Both the position numbers and the translations under genes were made by a program. This document shows, piece by piece, positions 5,974-6,625 of a stretch of 6,625 nt of DNA. The notes under the pieces were generated by a model. That model was not told the DNA's origin. It did no database searches and worked only from the letters and a program-made list of their open reading frames with translations. Within the stretch, counting starts at the first letter, position 1; each line of letters begins with the position of its first letter. The DNA is taken from assembly GCA_946055715.1 (NCBI GenBank), contig CAMGGT010000053.1, forward strand, positions 1-6,625. Reading direction: 5' to 3'. Origin of the DNA: an uncultured Clostridia bacterium. GTDB lineage: Bacteria; Bacillota; Clostridia; Oscillospirales; CAG-272.

Positions 5974-6625
5974 GCGAAAACCAAGCCGCACAGGCAACCG
6001 AAGACACCGTTCTTGCCCCCTCCTCCGACCGTGAGATCCTGCGGGTGGAACACCTGCAAAAGTTTTTCCCCATCGAAACCAACTTCTTCGGCCGCCCCAC
6101 CGCCTATCTGCGCGCCGTGGACGACATCTCCTTCTCGGTGGAGCGCGGCACCACGCTGGGCATCGTGGGCGAGTCGGGCTGCGGCAAGACCACGCTGGGC
6201 CGCACCATCCTCAAACTCTATGAGCCGACGGGCGGCAGGGTGTTTTTTGAAGGCACAGACATCACCGACCTCGGCCGGCATGATATGCTGCGCTACCGCA
6301 CAGACATCCAGCTGATCTTCCAGGACCCCTACTCCAGCTTACCCCCCCGCATGACGGTGGGCAACATCATCGGCGAGGCGGTGCGCCTGCACCACATCGT
6401 CCCGGCAGAGGAAGTGCATGACTATGTGCTGGACATCATGCAGAAGTGCGGCCTGCGCCCCCAGTTCTATGAACGGTACCCCCACGAGTTCTCCGGCGGT
6501 CAGCGCCAGCGCATCTGCATTGCCCGCGCCCTGGCCGTGAAGCCCAAGCTGGTCATCTGCGACGAGCCGGTGTCTGCCCTGGATGTGTCCATTCAGGCAC
6601 AGATCATCAACCTGCTCAAAGACCT
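5970..6625 (+). CDS. oppF: Oligopeptide ABC transporter ATP-binding protein, OppF/DppF type (cut by the window end)
   Basis: This is the second ATPase subunit, paired with OppD. Only the first 218 codons are present; the frame is open to the last base, so the gene is cut by the window edge and not broken. The ATG overlaps the oppD stop as ATGA. After a polar tail of about 20 residues comes the OppF-type opening ILRVEHLQKFFPI at 23-35 and the linker YLRAVDDISFSV at 46-57. Walker A is GESGCGKT at 67-74, the Q-loop is Gln118 in FQDP, the signature is FSGGQ at 174-178, Walker B is LVICDE at 194-199 and the D-loop is SALD at 202-205. The switch histidine and the C-terminal oligopeptide domain lie beyond the window; a full protein would have about 320-340 residues. 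The conserved SLNPRMTV after the Q-loop reads SLPPRMTV here (Pro125 for Asn). All catalytic residues visible so far are intact. Confidence 0.95.
   Translation, partial: MSENQAAQATEDTVLAPSSDREILRVEHLQKFFPIETNFFGRPTAYLRAVDDISFSVERGTTLGIVGESGCGKTTLGRTILKLYEPTGGRVFFEGTDITDLGRHDMLRYRTDIQLIFQDPYSSLPPRMTVGNIIGEAVRLHHIVPAEEVHDYVLDIMQKCGLRPQFYERYPHEFSGGQRQRICIARALAVKPKLVICDEPVSALDVSIQAQIINLLKD

Overview
The window holds one five-gene operon on the plus strand that encodes an oligopeptide/dipeptide-type ABC importer. In order it carries a very large extracytoplasmic substrate-binding lipoprotein (oppA), two inner permeases (oppB, oppC) and two ATPases (oppD, oppF). The last gene runs off the right edge. 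No tRNA, rRNA, CRISPR array, insertion sequence or phage gene is visible.

Organism: the sequence is GC-rich (about 60% by eye), with strong GC preference at third codon positions. It has strong purine Shine-Dalgarno sites (AAGGAG, AAAGGAGG) and a Gram-positive-style lipoprotein signal. The permease motif reads LGTDDKGMD instead of the LGTDxxGRD usual in proteobacteria. Together these suggest a GC-rich member of the Clostridia, perhaps an Oscillospiraceae/Ruminococcaceae-like gut anaerobe. This is inference; no marker gene is present.

Layout: bases 1-37 are a short leader with the oppA ribosome-binding site. oppA spans 38-2656. A 69-base gap (2657-2725) holds a very GC-rich nested stem-loop without a U tract. 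oppB is 2726-3733, oppC 3744-4799 (10-base gap), oppD 4804-5973 (4-base gap) and oppF 5970 to the end (4-base ATGA overlap with oppD). No gene-free stretch exceeds 69 bases. The tight spacing from oppB to oppF indicates one transcript with translational coupling. The hairpin after oppA would fit a higher yield of binding protein than of membrane parts.

How it works: OppA, anchored by a lipid on Cys28, should capture the ligand outside the membrane and deliver it to the OppB/OppC channel. OppD and OppF form the ATPase pair that drives import. The substrate is most likely peptides, but this family also includes nickel, opine and sugar importers, and the sequence does not settle the ligand.

I do not see a new biological system here; the locus is a well-formed opp operon. 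Points worth a second look are the roughly 200-residue insert in OppA, the oppA-oppB stem-loop, the oppositely charged N-terminal tails of OppC and OppD, the SLNP-to-SLPP change in OppF and the iron-sulfur cysteine set of OppD.
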